This document shows, in pieces, positions 9,128 to 19,809 of a stretch of DNA of 64,000 bases. The notes under the pieces are model-generated. The model was not told where the DNA came from. It ran no database searches and saw only the letters and a program-made list of their open reading frames with translations. Origin of the DNA: Micrococcaceae bacterium Sec5.1 (GTDB taxonomy: Bacteria; Actinomycetota; Actinomycetes; Actinomycetales; Micrococcaceae); the NCBI GenBank assembly GCA_039636795.1, contig CP143430.1, positions 4,030,001 through 4,094,000 of the forward strand, in the 5' to 3' direction. Position numbers and translations under genes: made by a program. How positions within the stretch are numbered: the first letter of the stretch is position 1; the number at the start of each line of letters is the position of its first letter.

Positions 9128-9949
9128 TTAAGCCTCTCCTCCTTCTGCTGCCGGAGCAGCAGCTTCAGCGGCCGGAGCCTCTGCAGCAACCGGTGCTGCG
9201 TCAGCGGCCGGGCGGTCGTTACGACGACGGCGGTCGCCACCCGGGCGGCCCGGACGGTCTCCTGCGCGGCCACGGGACGGAGCAGCAGCTGCCTGCTGAG
9301 CCAGTTCCTTGGCGGTTACGTCACCCTTGTAGATCCAAACCTTCACGCCGATGCGGCCGAAGGTGGTCTTGGCTTCGTAGAAGCCGTAGTCGATGTTCGC
9401 GCGGAGGGTGTGCAGGGGCACACGGCCTTCGCGGTAGAACTCCGAGCGGGACATTTCTGCGCCACCCAGACGACCCGAGCAAGCAACACGGATACCCTTG
9501 GCACCCGCACGCTGTGCGGACTGCATGGCCTTCTTCATCGCACGGCGGAAAGCCACGCGGGAAGTCAGCTGCTCAGCTATGCCCTGGGCAACAAGCTGTG
9601 CTTCCATCTCGGGGTTCTTGACCTCGAGGATGTTCAGCTGAACCTGCTTGCCAGTGAGCTTTTCGAGCTCGCCGCGGATGCGGTCTGCTTCGGCGCCACG
9701 GCGACCGATAACGATACCCGGGCGTGCCGTGTGGATATCCACGCGGACACGGTCACGGGTGCGCTCGATCTCAACCTTGGCGATGCCGGCGCGCTCCATG
9801 CCAGTGGACATGAGCTGACGGATCTTGATGTCCTCGCGGACGAAGTCCTTGTAGCGCTGTCCGGCCTTGTTGCTGTCAGCAAACCAGTGCGAAACGTGGT
9901 CGGTGGTGATGCCGAGTCGGAACCCGTGCGGGTTTACTTTCTGTCCCAC
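9128..9949 (-). CDS. rpsC: 30S ribosomal protein S3
   Basis: 273 residues, part of the mRNA entry channel and helicase site. It contains the N-terminal [13 protein letters not shown], a KH domain ([17 protein letters not shown]) and the S3 C-terminal domain ([20 protein letters not shown]). It is some 40 residues longer than E. coli S3 because of an Arg/Ala/Pro-rich tail. The start is GTG, directly after the rplV stop (TAAGTG). Confidence 0.97.
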   Translation of the reverse strand: MGQKVNPHGFRLGITTDHVSHWFADSNKAGQRYKDFVREDIKIRQLMSTGMERAGIAKVEIERTRDRVRVDIHTARPGIVIGRRGAEADRIRGELEKLTGKQVQLNILEVKNPEMEAQLVAQGIAEQLTSRVAFRRAMKKAMQSAQRAGAKGIRVACSGRLGGAEMSRSEFYREGRVPLHTLRANIDYGFYEAKTTFGRIGVKVWIYKGDVTAKELAQQAAAAPSRGRAGDRPGRPGGDRRRRNDRPAADAAPVAAEAPAAEAAAPAAEGGEA

Positions 9950-10315
9950 TTAGCGAGCCTCCTCTTTCTCCGGGGTTGCGACGACCACGGTGATGTGGCT
10001 GGTCCGCTTCCTAATGCGGTAGGCGCGGCCTTGGGCACGCGGCTGGAACCGCTTCATGGTCGGGCCTTCATCAACGAATGCTTCGCTGACGAACAGGTCG
10101 CTGTCGTCGAATGCAACGCCGTCACGGTCCGCGAGGACACGTGCGTTGGCCATTGCCGACTGAAGTACCTTGAATACCGGCTCCGAAGCTGCCTGGGGGG
10201 CAAACTTCAGAATTGCCAGAGCCTCATTCGCTTGCTTACCACGAACAAGGTTGACGACGCGCCGGGCCTTCATAGGCGTTACGCGGATGTGACGCGCAAT
10301 AGCCTTGGCTTCCAT
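9950..10315 (-). CDS. rplV: 50S ribosomal protein L22
   Basis: 121 residues, lining the exit tunnel with a long beta-hairpin that in other bacteria is the site of macrolide-resistance changes. [16 protein letters not shown] and the loop region [20 protein letters not shown] are diagnostic. No insertion or deletion is apparent in the loop. It lies 38 bp after rpsS. Confidence 0.97.
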   Translation of the reverse strand: MEAKAIARHIRVTPMKARRVVNLVRGKQANEALAILKFAPQAASEPVFKVLQSAMANARVLADRDGVAFDDSDLFVSEAFVDEGPTMKRFQPRAQGRAYRIRKRTSHITVVVATPEKEEAR

Positions 10316-10353
10316 TGCTTTCCTTCTCTCGTCTAAGACGTAAAGTCAGGCGC

Positions 10354-10635
10354 CTAGCGGCGCTTGCCCTTACGGTCGTCCTTAACATGGCCGCGGAATG
10401 TCCGCGTGGGAGCGAATTCGCCGAGCTTGTGCCCGACCATCGACTCAGTGACAAACACCGGAATGTGCTTGCGTCCGTCGTGTACGGCGATCGTGTGCCC
10501 GAGCATGTCGGGGATGATCATCGAACGGCGGGACCAGGTCTTGATGACGTTCTTGGTGCCCTTATCGTTTTCCCGTGCGACCTTCACAAAGAGGTGCTGG
10601 TCAACGAAAGGACCTTTTTTCAGGCTGCGTGGCAT
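10354..10635 (-). CDS. rpsS: 30S ribosomal protein S19
   Basis: 93 residues, in the head of the small subunit. [15 protein letters not shown] and the C-terminal [16 protein letters not shown] match the family at full length. It lies 12 bp after rplB. Confidence 0.98.
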   Translation of the reverse strand: MPRSLKKGPFVDQHLFVKVARENDKGTKNVIKTWSRRSMIIPDMLGHTIAVHDGRKHIPVFVTESMVGHKLGEFAPTRTFRGHVKDDRKGKRR

Positions 10636-10647
10636 GTGTCCAGGCTC

Positions 10648-11487
10648 CTATCGCTTGTTCTTGCCAGTACGGCGGCGACGAACAATAAGCTTGTCGCTCT
10701 CTTTGTTCGGACGGCGGGTACGGCCCTCGGGCTTGCCGTTCGGGTTAACCGGGTGACGTCCACCGGAAGTCTTACCTTCACCACCACCGTGCGGGTGGTC
10801 AACCGGGTTCATGGCTACACCACGGACGGTCGGGCGAACGCCCTTCCAGCGCATACGGCCGGCCTTGCCCCAGTTGATGTTCGACTGCTCGGCGTTGCCG
10901 ACCTCGCCGACGGTTGCGCGGCAGCGCACGTCAACGTTGCGGATTTCGCCGGAAGGCAGACGCAGCTGGGCGAAGCGGCCTTCCTTGGCAACGAGCTGTA
11001 CCGAAGCACCTGCGGAACGTGCCATCTTGGCGCCGCCACCCGGACGCAGTTCAACTGCGTGGATAACGGTACCAACCGGGATGTTGCGCAGCGGCAGGTT
11101 GTTGCCCGGCTTGATGTCAGCGTCGGGACCAGCCTCGACGAAGTCACCCTGGGACAGCTTGTTAGGAGCGATGATGTAACGCTTGGTGCCATCAACGTAG
11201 TGCAGGAGTGCGATGCGAGCCGTGCGGTTCGGGTCGTACTCGATTTCGGCAACGCGGGCGTTGATGCCGTCCTTGTCGTGACGACGGAAGTCGATCAGAC
11301 GGTACTGGCGCTTGTGCCCACCACCCTTGTGACGGGTGGTGATCTTACCGGAGTTGTTACGGCCGCCAGTCTTGTGCAGCGGACGCAGCAACGACTTTTC
11401 CGGAGTCGATCGCGTGATTTCAGCGAAGTCGGCTACGCTCGAGCCACGACGGCCCGGGGTAGTCGGCTTGTATTTACGGATTCCCAT
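10648..11487 (-). CDS. rplB: 50S ribosomal protein L2
   Basis: 279 residues, at the peptidyl-transferase centre and needed for subunit association. It has the OB-fold/SH3 core and the C-terminal [18 protein letters not shown], which contains the His equivalent to the functionally important His229 of E. coli. Length is normal. It lies 29 bp after the rplW stop. Confidence 0.98.
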   Translation of the reverse strand: MGIRKYKPTTPGRRGSSVADFAEITRSTPEKSLLRPLHKTGGRNNSGKITTRHKGGGHKRQYRLIDFRRHDKDGINARVAEIEYDPNRTARIALLHYVDGTKRYIIAPNKLSQGDFVEAGPDADIKPGNNLPLRNIPVGTVIHAVELRPGGGAKMARSAGASVQLVAKEGRFAQLRLPSGEIRNVDVRCRATVGEVGNAEQSNINWGKAGRMRWKGVRPTVRGVAMNPVDHPHGGGEGKTSGGRHPVNPNGKPEGRTRRPNKESDKLIVRRRRTGKNKR

Positions 11488-11516
11488 AATTTATTTCCTC
11501 GTTAAAGTGGTCTCCG

Positions 11517-11822
11517 CTACGCGAGCGGACCGCCGAAGATGTCGATTGTGCCTTCTTTGAGGGTGACAATTGCACGCTTGGTGCTCTTGCGCTGTCCCCA
11601 GCCGAATTTGGTGCGCTTGCGCTTACCGGCACGGTTGATGGTGTTGATCGAGTCAACTTTGACCGAGAAGATCTTCTCAACGGCCAATTTGATCTCGGTC
11701 TTGTTCGAGCGAGGGTCCACCAGGAAGGTGTACTTGCCTTCGTCGATCAGACCGTAGCTCTTTTCCGATACGACGGGTGCAAGCACGACGTCGCGCGGGT
11801 CCTTGATGGTGGTTACGCTCAC
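11517..11822 (-). CDS. rplW: 50S ribosomal protein L23
   Basis: 101 residues, at the tunnel exit and docking site for trigger factor and [21 protein letters not shown] and [19 protein letters not shown] are typical. It overlaps the rplD stop by 4 bp, consistent with coupling. Confidence 0.97.
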   Translation of the reverse strand: MSVTTIKDPRDVVLAPVVSEKSYGLIDEGKYTFLVDPRSNKTEIKLAVEKIFSVKVDSINTINRAGKRKRTKFGWGQRKSTKRAIVTLKEGTIDIFGGPLA

Positions 11823-12436
11823 TTGGAGGCCTCCTCGTTCTTAGCCTTGTCAGCGACGAACGCCTCGAAAGCAGCCTTGGTGAAGACCACGTCGTCGGAA
11901 ACGAGAACGTCGTAGGTGTTCAGCTGGTCTGCGTACAGAACGTGAACATCTGCGAGGTTGCGCACGGAGAGTGCAGCGACGTCGTTGGCGCGCTCGATAA
12001 CAACGAGCAGGTTCTTGCGCTCGGAGACTGCACGCAGCGAAGCCAGTGCTTCCTTGGCGGACGGCTTGGTGCCGGCTACCAGTTCAGCGATGACGTGGAT
12101 GCGACCGTTGCGGGCGCGGTCAGACAGGGCGCCGCGGAGAGCAGCAGCCTTCATCTTCTTGGGGGTGCGCTGGCTGTAGTCACGAGGGGTCGGACCGTGG
12201 ACAACGCCACCGCCGGTCATGTGAGGAGCACGGATGGAACCCTGACGGGCGCGGCCGGTGCCCTTCTGCTTGAACGGCTTGCGACCTGCACCGGAAACCT
12301 CGGCGCGGGTCTTCGTCTTGTGGGTACCCTGGCGGGCAGCAGCGAGCTGTGCGACGACGACCTGGTGCAGCAGCGGCACGTTGGTCTGGACGTCGAAGAT
12401 CTCTGCAGGCAGGTCTACCTTGACAGTGCTAGTCAT
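11819..12436 (-). CDS. rplD: 50S ribosomal protein L4
   Basis: 205 residues, with an extended tunnel-lining loop ([18 protein letters not shown]) and the C-terminal domain that in E. coli autoregulates the S10 operon. No E. coli-type leader structure was recognised upstream of rpsJ, so the same control here is unproven. It ends within the rplW start and begins 4 bp after the rplC stop. Confidence 0.97.
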   Translation of the reverse strand: MTSTVKVDLPAEIFDVQTNVPLLHQVVVAQLAAARQGTHKTKTRAEVSGAGRKPFKQKGTGRARQGSIRAPHMTGGGVVHGPTPRDYSQRTPKKMKAAALRGALSDRARNGRIHVIAELVAGTKPSAKEALASLRAVSERKNLLVVIERANDVAALSVRNLADVHVLYADQLNTYDVLVSDDVVFTKAAFEAFVADKAKNEEASK

Positions 12437-12440
12437 CTAA

Positions 12441-13091
12441 CTAGGCTCCCTTCACGGCGGTGCGTACGAGTACGACCTGGCCGCGGGCACCGGGGACGGC
12501 ACCCTTGATAAGGAGCAGCGACTTCTCAACGTCAACAGCGTGAACCGTGAGGTTCAGCGTCGTGTGACGCTCGGCGCCCATGCGGCCGGCCATTTTCAGG
12601 CCCTTGAAGACGCGGCTCGGGGTGGATGCGCCACCGATGGAGCCAGGCTTACGGTGGTTCTTGTGGGCACCGTGGGAAGCGCCAACGCCGTGGAAGCCGT
12701 GACGCTTCATAACACCGGCGAAGCCCTTGCCCTTGGAGGTGCCGACGACGTCGATCTTCTGGCCGGCTTCGAAGATCTCAACAGAGAGCTCCTGGCCCAG
12801 CTCGTAGGATGCGGCGTCTGCGGTACGCAGTTCGACAACGTGGCGGCGAGGAGTTACGCCTGCCTTTTCAAAGTGACCAGCCAGCGGCTTGGTGACCTTG
12901 CGGGGATCGATCTGGCCGTAGCCGATCTGGACGGCGACGTAGCCATCTACCTCTGCGTTACGCAGCTGGGTGATGACGTTGGAGTCAGCCTGGACGACGG
13001 TTACCGGGATGAGCTTGTTGTTCTCGTCCCAGACCTGGGTCATGCCGAGCTTCGTGCCCAGCAGGCCCTTTACGTTACGGGTTGCGGTCAT
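12441..13091 (-). CDS. rplC: 50S ribosomal protein L3
   Basis: 216 residues, an assembly initiator near the peptidyl-transferase centre. [14 protein letters not shown], the [17 protein letters not shown] tract and [15 protein letters not shown] are diagnostic. It lies 17 bp after the rpsJ stop. Confidence 0.98.
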   Translation of the reverse strand: MTATRNVKGLLGTKLGMTQVWDENNKLIPVTVVQADSNVITQLRNAEVDGYVAVQIGYGQIDPRKVTKPLAGHFEKAGVTPRRHVVELRTADAASYELGQELSVEIFEAGQKIDVVGTSKGKGFAGVMKRHGFHGVGASHGAHKNHRKPGSIGGASTPSRVFKGLKMAGRMGAERHTTLNLTVHAVDVEKSLLLIKGAVPGARGQVVLVRTAVKGA

Positions 13092-13108
13092 AGTCTCTCA
13101 GCACCTCC

Positions 13109-13417
13109 CTAGAGCTTGATTTCGATGTTCACGTCTGCAGGCAGGTCGAGACGCATAAGCGAGTCAACAGCCTTCGGCGTGGGGTCGATGATGTCGATCA
13201 GACGCTTGTGAGTACGCATTTCGAAGTGCTCACGGCTGTCCTTGTACTTGTGTGGAGAGCGGATAACGCAGTACACGTTCTTCTCCGTCGGAAGCGGCAC
13301 CGGGCCGACTACCGTTGCGCCTGCGCGCGTGACCGTCTCAACGATCTTCCGCGCTGAAACATCAATGACCTCGTGGTCATATGACTTCAGCCGGATGCGG
13401 ATTTTTTGTCCCGCCAT
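13109..13417 (-). CDS. rpsJ: 30S ribosomal protein S10
   Basis: 102 residues, a small-subunit head protein that also acts as NusE in transcription antitermination. [17 protein letters not shown] and [20 protein letters not shown] motifs match. It is the first gene of the S10 operon. Its promoter should lie in 13418-13800, but no clear -35/-10 pair was recognised. Confidence 0.97.
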
Positions 13418-13802
13418 GTCGCCTGACTCTCTTTCAGCTAGTGCTGCTCTAGTTAGGGCTGCTCTGTTTACTTACCTGTTGGCGTGGCCGCCGAAGCGTT
13501 TGAGGTTGTACCACCACACGCCGCACAAGCTGAATCCGGATCATTCCGGGTTCCTCAACTTGCCGGCGCACCGACCCCCGCGGTCGGGCGTGTCGCGATT
13601 TTCACGCAAACTCGACCGCATTCCATGGGGTTCAGGGTTATGTTTGGGCTTCAGCCTGGACCCTGACACCCGGCATTATCCGGATCGGGACACGAAGAAG
13701 CGCTTGAACAACTCATCCAGTATGGCGGAAATAAAGGCCAAAGGCCAATCGGGGCCCAGGCGGGCATTGCCACAGCCGCCACGCGCTGTGGATGATAGTG
13801 GA
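13418..13802. promoter_or_regulatory. Divergent intergenic region between rpsJ and the GH1 gene
   Basis: 385 bp serving as the upstream region for both the S10 operon (minus) and the beta-glucosidase gene (plus). A 6-bp inverted repeat (CAGGGT ... ACCCTG, around 13635-13668) and several G/C-rich short palindromes are present. No convincing promoter hexamers or sugar-repressor operator were found. The beta-glucosidase frame is open through this region (from 13242) but without family similarity. Confidence 0.35.
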
Positions 13803-15236
13803 ATGACCGCCCAGGATACGGGTTCCGTGGAAGATCTGGCCGCGCGCCTACGTCCAGGGTTCACGCTGGGAGTGGCGGCCGCCGCCTTCCAAATTGAAGG
13901 TTCTGTAACCGCTGATGGGCGGGGACCCTCGGGCTGGGATGCATTCGCGCAGAAGCCGGGGGCAATCGTCGACGGCGACTCCCCCACCATAGCGTGCGAT
14001 CACTACAACCGCGCTCACGAAGATATCACCCTGATGCAGGAACTGGGCATCGACTCGTACCGCTTCTCCTTGTCCTGGCCAAGGATACAGCCGGGCGGCA
14101 AAGGTGGAATCAACCAGCGCGGGCTGGACTTCTACGATCGCTTGATCGACAAACTCCTTGCTGCCGGTATCTCGCCCATGGCAACCCTGTTCCATTGGGA
14201 TACTCCCCTGGAACTTGAACACGCCGGCGGCTGGATGAATCGGGATACAGCGGAACGCTTTGCCGTTTATTGCAGCGCTGCAGCGGAGCGCTTTGGGGAC
14301 CGCGTGGAGCACTGGGTCACCATGAACGAACCAGTTTCCGTCACGCTCCAGGGCTATGCTTTGGGCGTCCACGCCCCCGGCCACCAGCTGTTGTTTGATG
14401 CACTTCCTGCCGCCCATCACCAATTGCTGGGCCATGGTATGGCAGTGCGGGCCCTGCGTGACGCCGGAGTGAAAGGGCAGATTGGCATCTCCAATATGCA
14501 CTCCCCCGTCCGCCCAGCGAGCAACAGCCTCTCGGACCGTTTGATGGCCCAGTCCTTCGATCTGCTCCTCAACCGCATTTATGCTGACGCCGTCCTGCTG
14601 GGTCAGTACCCCAGGCCACCTTTGCCCATGAAACCCTGGTTCCGGTCATTGGGGACCATCCGGGATGGTGACCTTGAGCTGATCAGTCAGCCGCTGGACT
14701 TCTATGGACTCAATTACTACTACCCGATCAAGGTTGCCGCAGGGCGAGGACCGGCGGAGATCCCCACAGGCACGGCCGTCGAAATGACGAAAGTGCCGTT
14801 CCACCTTGCCGCCTACCAGGAGTATGAAACAACCGGATTCGGCTGGCCAGTGGCGCCGGAGCATTTGGCAGTACTGCTCCGCGAGATGAAGGACCGCTAC
14901 GGCGAGGCCCTTCCGCCGGTTTATATCACCGAAGGCGGGGCCAGTTTTCCGGAGCCTTCGCACGTTGATGGGCCCATACAGGACCATAACCGGATCAGCT
15001 ACCTTGCGGAGCATCTTGGCCACGCGCTGACTGCTACAGGGCCCGGCGGCATCGCCGAGGACGTCCAACTCCGCGGTTACTACGTGTGGACACTCCTGGA
15101 CAACTTCGAGTGGGCGGCTGGGTACTCGCAACGCTTTGGCTTGGTGCATGTGGACTTCGACACCTTGGAGCGCACACCCAAGGACTCGTTTTACTGGTAC
15201 CGGGCGCTGGGCCGGGCACGCCACCGGGAACCCTAG
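13803..15236 (+). CDS. Glycoside hydrolase family 1 beta-glucosidase/beta-galactosidase
   Basis: 477 residues, a (beta/alpha)8 retaining glycosidase with no signal peptide, hence cytoplasmic. GH1 landmarks are FTLGVAAAAFQIEGS near the N-terminus, the acid/base Glu176 in TMNEP and the nucleophile Glu377 in YITEGG (the usual ITENG with Asn replaced by Gly), plus the C-terminal WTLLDNFEWAAGYSQRFGL. It likely hydrolyses beta-glucosides such as cellobiose; exact specificity is not readable. The frame stays open upstream, but the family match starts just after the ATG at 13803. No transporter or regulator neighbours it, and it sits alone between the S10 and str operons. Confidence 0.93.
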   Translation: MTAQDTGSVEDLAARLRPGFTLGVAAAAFQIEGSVTADGRGPSGWDAFAQKPGAIVDGDSPTIACDHYNRAHEDITLMQELGIDSYRFSLSWPRIQPGGKGGINQRGLDFYDRLIDKLLAAGISPMATLFHWDTPLELEHAGGWMNRDTAERFAVYCSAAAERFGDRVEHWVTMNEPVSVTLQGYALGVHAPGHQLLFDALPAAHHQLLGHGMAVRALRDAGVKGQIGISNMHSPVRPASNSLSDRLMAQSFDLLLNRIYADAVLLGQYPRPPLPMKPWFRSLGTIRDGDLELISQPLDFYGLNYYYPIKVAAGRGPAEIPTGTAVEMTKVPFHLAAYQEYETTGFGWPVAPEHLAVLLREMKDRYGEALPPVYITEGGASFPEPSHVDGPIQDHNRISYLAEHLGHALTATGPGGIAEDVQLRGYYVWTLLDNFEWAAGYSQRFGLVHVDFDTLERTPKDSFYWYRALGRARHREP

Positions 15237-15262
15237 CCCAGGTGGGTTAACTCCGCATGCAC

Positions 15263-15388
15263 CTACTTGTTCTTGTTGGCGCGGTTGATGCGCTTGGCGC
15301 GGTCAATTTCGTTCCGGAAGTACTTGCGACCCCACAGCACTCCGCCGCCGATCACCGCGATGATGGCAAGGAAAATCAGAAATTCCAT
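15263..15388 (-). CDS. Small membrane protein, 41 residues
   Basis: Short gene with ATG at 15388, a GGAG ribosome-binding site 6-7 bp upstream and a TAG stop. One membrane segment (LIFLAIIAVIGGGVLW) is followed by a strongly basic tail ending RAKRINRANKNK, giving an N-out/C-in or simple anchor topology. It lies 25 bp downstream of the giant membrane protein gene on the same strand, so co-transcription is likely. Function unknown; typical annotations would call it hypothetical. Confidence 0.72.
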   Translation of the reverse strand: MEFLIFLAIIAVIGGGVLWGRKYFRNEIDRAKRINRANKNK

Positions 15389-15413
15389 GGTGCTCCTCTC
15401 ATTGAGCTCAACG

Positions 15414-18400
15414 TTAGCGGATTCCATCCTGACTGGATGCTGCCGAGCGTTCCTCTGTCGGGTTGTTGCCGTCGATTGCCGGCGGTTTTCGGTTCAGCCG
15501 CCATATGGCCAGCACGATCAGGGCCGAGGCAACGATCGCCAGCATGGCGAACGCGTAACTGCGCAGCGCCCACATGACGCTGGCGGCCACACCAGCGGCC
15601 CCCCACCACACGAACATGCGCTCGGCCAGGAGAAGCCCGGCCACCAGGAGCACTGCATGGGCCACGAGGACGTATATCTGCTGGGATGAAGTGCCCATGA
15701 AACTTGTCCCCACGGCTGTCAAGGACAGCAGCCCTGCTGTGAAGGCAAGCCGCAATTGTCCCTCAGAACGTTGCCGGTCCAAGTAGCGCGCCCCTGCCAT
15801 AACCGCCCCGGCGACGACGTACCATTGTGCCGCCCAAAACCAATCCGGCGAGCTGCCATCCACAAACAGAAGCGCTCGTTGGAACCCGGCGAGCGTAGCC
15901 ACGGCAGTGATTTCTCCGGCCAGCCTCTTGCCGTCTGTGACCTCGATGACCACCAACACTCCGGAAACCAGGATAAGTGTGGCACCCACGAAAGAGGTCT
16001 GGTCCCGCCCCAGGCCGACGGCCGCAGCTACTCCAAGCCCCGCGATCGACGTTACCGCCAGGGCGTTCCGCCGCCAAGGTTGTGAGGCGATGAAGGGGCC
16101 GCCCAGCCTGCGGACCACATACATCGCTGCCCCGGTTCCCGCTGCGCCTATCAACCATGGCAGGAAGGAGTCCCAGGCAGTCAGCTCACGGCCATCCAGC
16201 AAACCGTCGACGGCGGCCACGGCACCAACCAGCGCGGCGGGCGCGGCAGCGGCATAGAGGGAGGGCATCCCCTCAAAGTGCGAGGCGGCGAAAAGCACGA
16301 ACGCCAGGACCAGGACAGCAAGACCGCTAAGCGACTGTGACGTCGCCGCAGCGAACATGCCGCCAGTGGCAGTGAAGGTGAGGGCCGAAATCAACCACAG
16401 CCACCTTTCGGCCACGTCTGCGGCTGAACCCTTGCCGGCGGTGATGGACGCGGTCGGCAGCGGCGCTGCAGTCACGGGCTCTGCAGTCATGGGCGCTGGA
16501 GTCCCGGGCGGGAAAACTGCCCTGGCAACGACGGCAGCCACTGCCAGCGCCAGCAGCATCCAGGGCACTTGATTCTTGTCCAGTAACGGCTGGTGCAGCC
16601 ACGTTTCTGATGGAAACGCCATTGACGGCCCGGCCACGATTACTCCTGCCGTGAGTGCCGCGATCCCGAAGAACTGCGCTCCCCTGGCACCAAAGGCTCG
16701 CCACGCGATCGCAGCCGCTACCGGAACGAATGCCAACTCGGCAAGGAGCACCCAACGGCCACCGCCGTCGTAATCTGCTGCGAGCAAGTAAGCCAGTGGG
16801 AGAAGAAGCTGTGCGCCTGGAATTGCCCAAACCATCGCCTTCTGGAAGGGGTCGTCGCTGTGTCGGCTCTGGAGGAAGGACTGCACAAAGAACTGCACTG
16901 GCAACTGCAGGATAAGGATCAGCGCGACAGCGACAGATGTAGCCGCAGCCGATTCCGTGAATTCGGCCACCAGCAACGTGACCAAGGCCCCGGAGAGAAT
17001 GCGCACAGCCAACAGGTATCCACCGCGGGCCAGGCGCTGGCCGGTCACAGCAACCATGAAGCCGCTGTATGCCGTAAAGATGCCCAGCAGGAGTTCCAGA
17101 TCCCTGACATTTCCAAGCCGGAGGGCGAACAGCAGAACCATTGCCGCAGGAGCGAACAACCATCCCAGTTTGTGGGCTCGAAGGGTCGTGCTGATGGCCA
17201 CGGCCGCCAGAGCCGTAATTATGGCACCCGCACCTGGCTGCCAGCCCTCGAGAACCCCCGACGTCCCGCCCAGGGTGAGGAACATACTGCACAGGACCAT
17301 CCCGGCAAGCACAACTCCAGCATCGATAATGGCAGGCCCCAGGGACTTCGCAAGATAACCCGCACGCAGCGGCAGGATCAGCTGCAGGGCAAGAACGACA
17401 ATGACAATGAGGCCAACGGCAACCTCTTCATGGGCAATCTGGAATCCGGCGTCCTTCGTTGCGTCGTAGTAGGCCGAGGCAGCCAACACGGTTCCCGCGG
17501 CGCGCGCCAACCACCAGTAGCTTTGCCTATGGAGGGAAGCACCCAACCGGAGGGCGGTGGCGCAGAAGTAGATGACAGCGGCCAGGAGAACCACGTTGGC
17601 CAATGTCCGCGACACGGCAACCCCGGCCACGATGCCTGACACCGTAGCGGCGGCCGGAGCCAGGAACTCCCCTATTGTGGGACGCCACGTCAAGACGCCA
17701 GCGCCACCCGTGGGGCCGGTACTGCTACTGTCCCTGCCCTGCGGGAGCGCCAACCAGCCGGAGACCAAACCTGCGGCCACCACCACACCCACAGCAACTG
17801 CCACGGTGGGCCGCCCGGGTGCACCATCGAAAATGGGCAAAGCAAGGAGTCCTGCCATCGCCGCCCCGCCGAACCCCACTGTGGACGCCTGCCCTCCCAC
17901 GGCGCGAACGCCGTTTGCCTCAAGCAAGGCACTCACCAGCTGCTGTACGGCACATGCCGCCACGAAAGCCAACAACGTGTAGGAAGACCTGTACGGATGA
18001 TCGGCGAAAACGCCAGCAGCCAACGCCGTTACCGATAGCGTAAGAGCGACCCGCCCAGCCAGGACGTAGACATGTCGAAGTGGCCTCGACTTGATTGCTC
18101 CCAGAAGGAACCAATAGAGGGCCGCGACAACTAGCAGCCCGGTCACGGGCCACGCACCCAGCAGCCCAACGAACGGTGCTGCCACAACAAGTACGGCGGC
18201 GGGTGCGAACTCTGCCCCCTGGCCCAGCTTCCAACCCAGCACCATGGCGGTCGGCATCGCGATGAAGAGCGGCACAAACTCTGGAAGCTGGAAAGTTCCC
18301 ACGCCAAGCATGACCGTGAGCACAACTGCCGCAACGGTTTGCAGCCCGAGGCACGAGACGGCGTCGTACCACCACGTTCGTGGAAGCAAGCGTTTTCCGC

Positions 18401-19739
18401 CGAAGGCGACTCCAACCGATTGGACCCCCATGCAGATGATTCCAGCCAGAACCACGTGGCTGGAATCCGAAGATACATCCCACACAAGACCCAACACTGC
18501 CAAGGTGAAGGCGACGCGGGCGCCATAGAAATTGAGCAATCGGTGCTGGCCTGACAGCGCTTGCTGGCCTGACTGCACAAGCACCATCACGGCAAAGTAG
18601 AGCCCGCACATCACCATGACCATGGGGTACTCCCCCTTGGCCAGGAAGTTGGGCGTCAGGCTCACCGCGAGCCCCACGAAAGGCACGACAAACGGATGCA
18701 GCACCACCAGAGGACGGAGATAGAGCGGAGGTAGCCACCGCGGGCGAACCAGCGCTCCGAGCGTGAAGAGAATGGCAACGCCAATCAGCGCCGTAAAATA
18801 CCAGACCAAGGCCCCGCCAAGCACTGAGACTCCGGACCATGCCGTGGAGACCACGAAGGTGAGCGAGAGCAGCGCCAACACCTTGTTATCGAGGCGCAGC
18901 GCGGCGTAAACGTAGGCAGCAGTTCCCAGCAACGAAGTGACCAGCCATGCCGTGGGGCCGTGATGAAGGGCAAAGTTATACATGGCCAGGCCTGTAACCG
19001 GAATCAGGGCCAGCCCCGTTCCGGTAAAAGCTATGGCTGCCGGGCGAAGTCGCGGCACCCTTGGCTGGATGATCAGTCCTGAAGCATAGAACAAGATGGT
19101 GATGGCCCAGATGGCCACAAAACGAAGAACCTCAGGAAGGCTGGTTCCAACAAACAGTGAGCCTGCGGCGACAAGCAATAGACTCGCGACGTACAGGGTG
19201 ATATTGATGTTTTGGCGGTCGCGCTTCTCCTTTCGAGCCGCCACCGCTTCCGGGCTCTCAGGCTGGAGAAGCGTCGGCTGGAATGGTTGCTGTTGTTGCG
19301 TAGGAGCCACATTTCGCTGTGTAGTAGGCACGCGACTGTTCGACGGCGGCGTTCCGGACGGCGCAGCGATCCTCACGGTCTGCTGAAAACCAGGAGGCAT
19401 GATTGCCGGCTGGAACGGCATCGGCTGCTGGACCACAGGCAATTGCTGTACTGTCGGCAACTGCTGTGCTGTCGCCGCTACCTGTACTGCCAGCGGTTGC
19501 TGCACTGTCGGCGATTGCTGCCGCACCTTGGGCCCCTGGCTTTGCCCTTGCGCGTCCTCCCACCCAGCCAGATGGCCGGCGAGATATCCCGCACGATAAG
19601 TAGCGGTGTCGTCGATTCTGACAGTCGGCGCCGAGCGGGCCCCTTCCCGTCGGCCCCGCACTAAGCCCAGTGCGTGGCCAATGACACCAATAAGGACCAA
19701 AAGCAGCAGCACAAGGCCTGTTGTCAAGAATCCCAGCAT
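15414..19739 (-). CDS. Very large polytopic membrane protein of unknown function (1441 residues)
   Basis: 1441 residues. The N-terminus has one anchor segment (residues ~3-25), then a Gln/Pro/Val-rich linker (residues ~70-170) with repeated QQLP/VQQP units, then a short charged stretch (EAVAARKEKRDRQN). The rest is an almost continuous series of hydrophobic segments, by eye more than thirty, and a short polar tail. No catalytic motif was recognised. The architecture resembles uncharacterised actinobacterial multi-TM proteins. The start at 19739 has TAGGAG six bases upstream. It lies after the tuf terminator and is followed by a 41-residue membrane protein. A role in lipid or cell-wall precursor handling would be speculation. 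Confidence 0.85.
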   Translation of the reverse strand: MLGFLTTGLVLLLLVLIGVIGHALGLVRGRREGARSAPTVRIDDTATYRAGYLAGHLAGWEDAQGQSQGPKVRQQSPTVQQPLAVQVAATAQQLPTVQQLPVVQQPMPFQPAIMPPGFQQTVRIAAPSGTPPSNSRVPTTQRNVAPTQQQQPFQPTLLQPESPEAVAARKEKRDRQNINITLYVASLLLVAAGSLFVGTSLPEVLRFVAIWAITILFYASGLIIQPRVPRLRPAAIAFTGTGLALIPVTGLAMYNFALHHGPTAWLVTSLLGTAAYVYAALRLDNKVLALLSLTFVVSTAWSGVSVLGGALVWYFTALIGVAILFTLGALVRPRWLPPLYLRPLVVLHPFVVPFVGLAVSLTPNFLAKGEYPMVMVMCGLYFAVMVLVQSGQQALSGQHRLLNFYGARVAFTLAVLGLVWDVSSDSSHVVLAGIICMGVQSVGVAFGGKRLLPRTWWYDAVSCLGLQTVAAVVLTVMLGVGTFQLPEFVPLFIAMPTAMVLGWKLGQGAEFAPAAVLVVAAPFVGLLGAWPVTGLLVVAALYWFLLGAIKSRPLRHVYVLAGRVALTLSVTALAAGVFADHPYRSSYTLLAFVAACAVQQLVSALLEANGVRAVGGQASTVGFGGAAMAGLLALPIFDGAPGRPTVAVAVGVVVAAGLVSGWLALPQGRDSSSTGPTGGAGVLTWRPTIGEFLAPAAATVSGIVAGVAVSRTLANVVLLAAVIYFCATALRLGASLHRQSYWWLARAAGTVLAASAYYDATKDAGFQIAHEEVAVGLIVIVVLALQLILPLRAGYLAKSLGPAIIDAGVVLAGMVLCSMFLTLGGTSGVLEGWQPGAGAIITALAAVAISTTLRAHKLGWLFAPAAMVLLFALRLGNVRDLELLLGIFTAYSGFMVAVTGQRLARGGYLLAVRILSGALVTLLVAEFTESAAATSVAVALILILQLPVQFFVQSFLQSRHSDDPFQKAMVWAIPGAQLLLPLAYLLAADYDGGGRWVLLAELAFVPVAAAIAWRAFGARGAQFFGIAALTAGVIVAGPSMAFPSETWLHQPLLDKNQVPWMLLALAVAAVVARAVFPPGTPAPMTAEPVTAAPLPTASITAGKGSAADVAERWLWLISALTFTATGGMFAAATSQSLSGLAVLVLAFVLFAASHFEGMPSLYAAAAPAALVGAVAAVDGLLDGRELTAWDSFLPWLIGAAGTGAAMYVVRRLGGPFIASQPWRRNALAVTSIAGLGVAAAVGLGRDQTSFVGATLILVSGVLVVIEVTDGKRLAGEITAVATLAGFQRALLFVDGSSPDWFWAAQWYVVAGAVMAGARYLDRQRSEGQLRLAFTAGLLSLTAVGTSFMGTSSQQIYVLVAHAVLLVAGLLLAERMFVWWGAAGVAASVMWALRSYAFAMLAIVASALIVLAIWRLNRKPPAIDGNNPTEERSAASSQDGIR

Positions 19740-19809
19740 GGAAGCTCCTACGGTGAAGCCGGGCGCAACACCTGCACGGCATTAATCCAATCGATAGATT
19801 AATAATAGC

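Noticed and set aside
8675..10336. 553-codon open frame opposite rplP-rpsC-rplV
   Set aside because: Covers three certain ribosomal genes in antisense and has no independent support.
13242..13802. N-terminal extension of the GH1 glycosidase by 187 codons
   Set aside because: The extension overlaps rpsJ in antisense and has no signal peptide or domain; the family match begins right after 13803.
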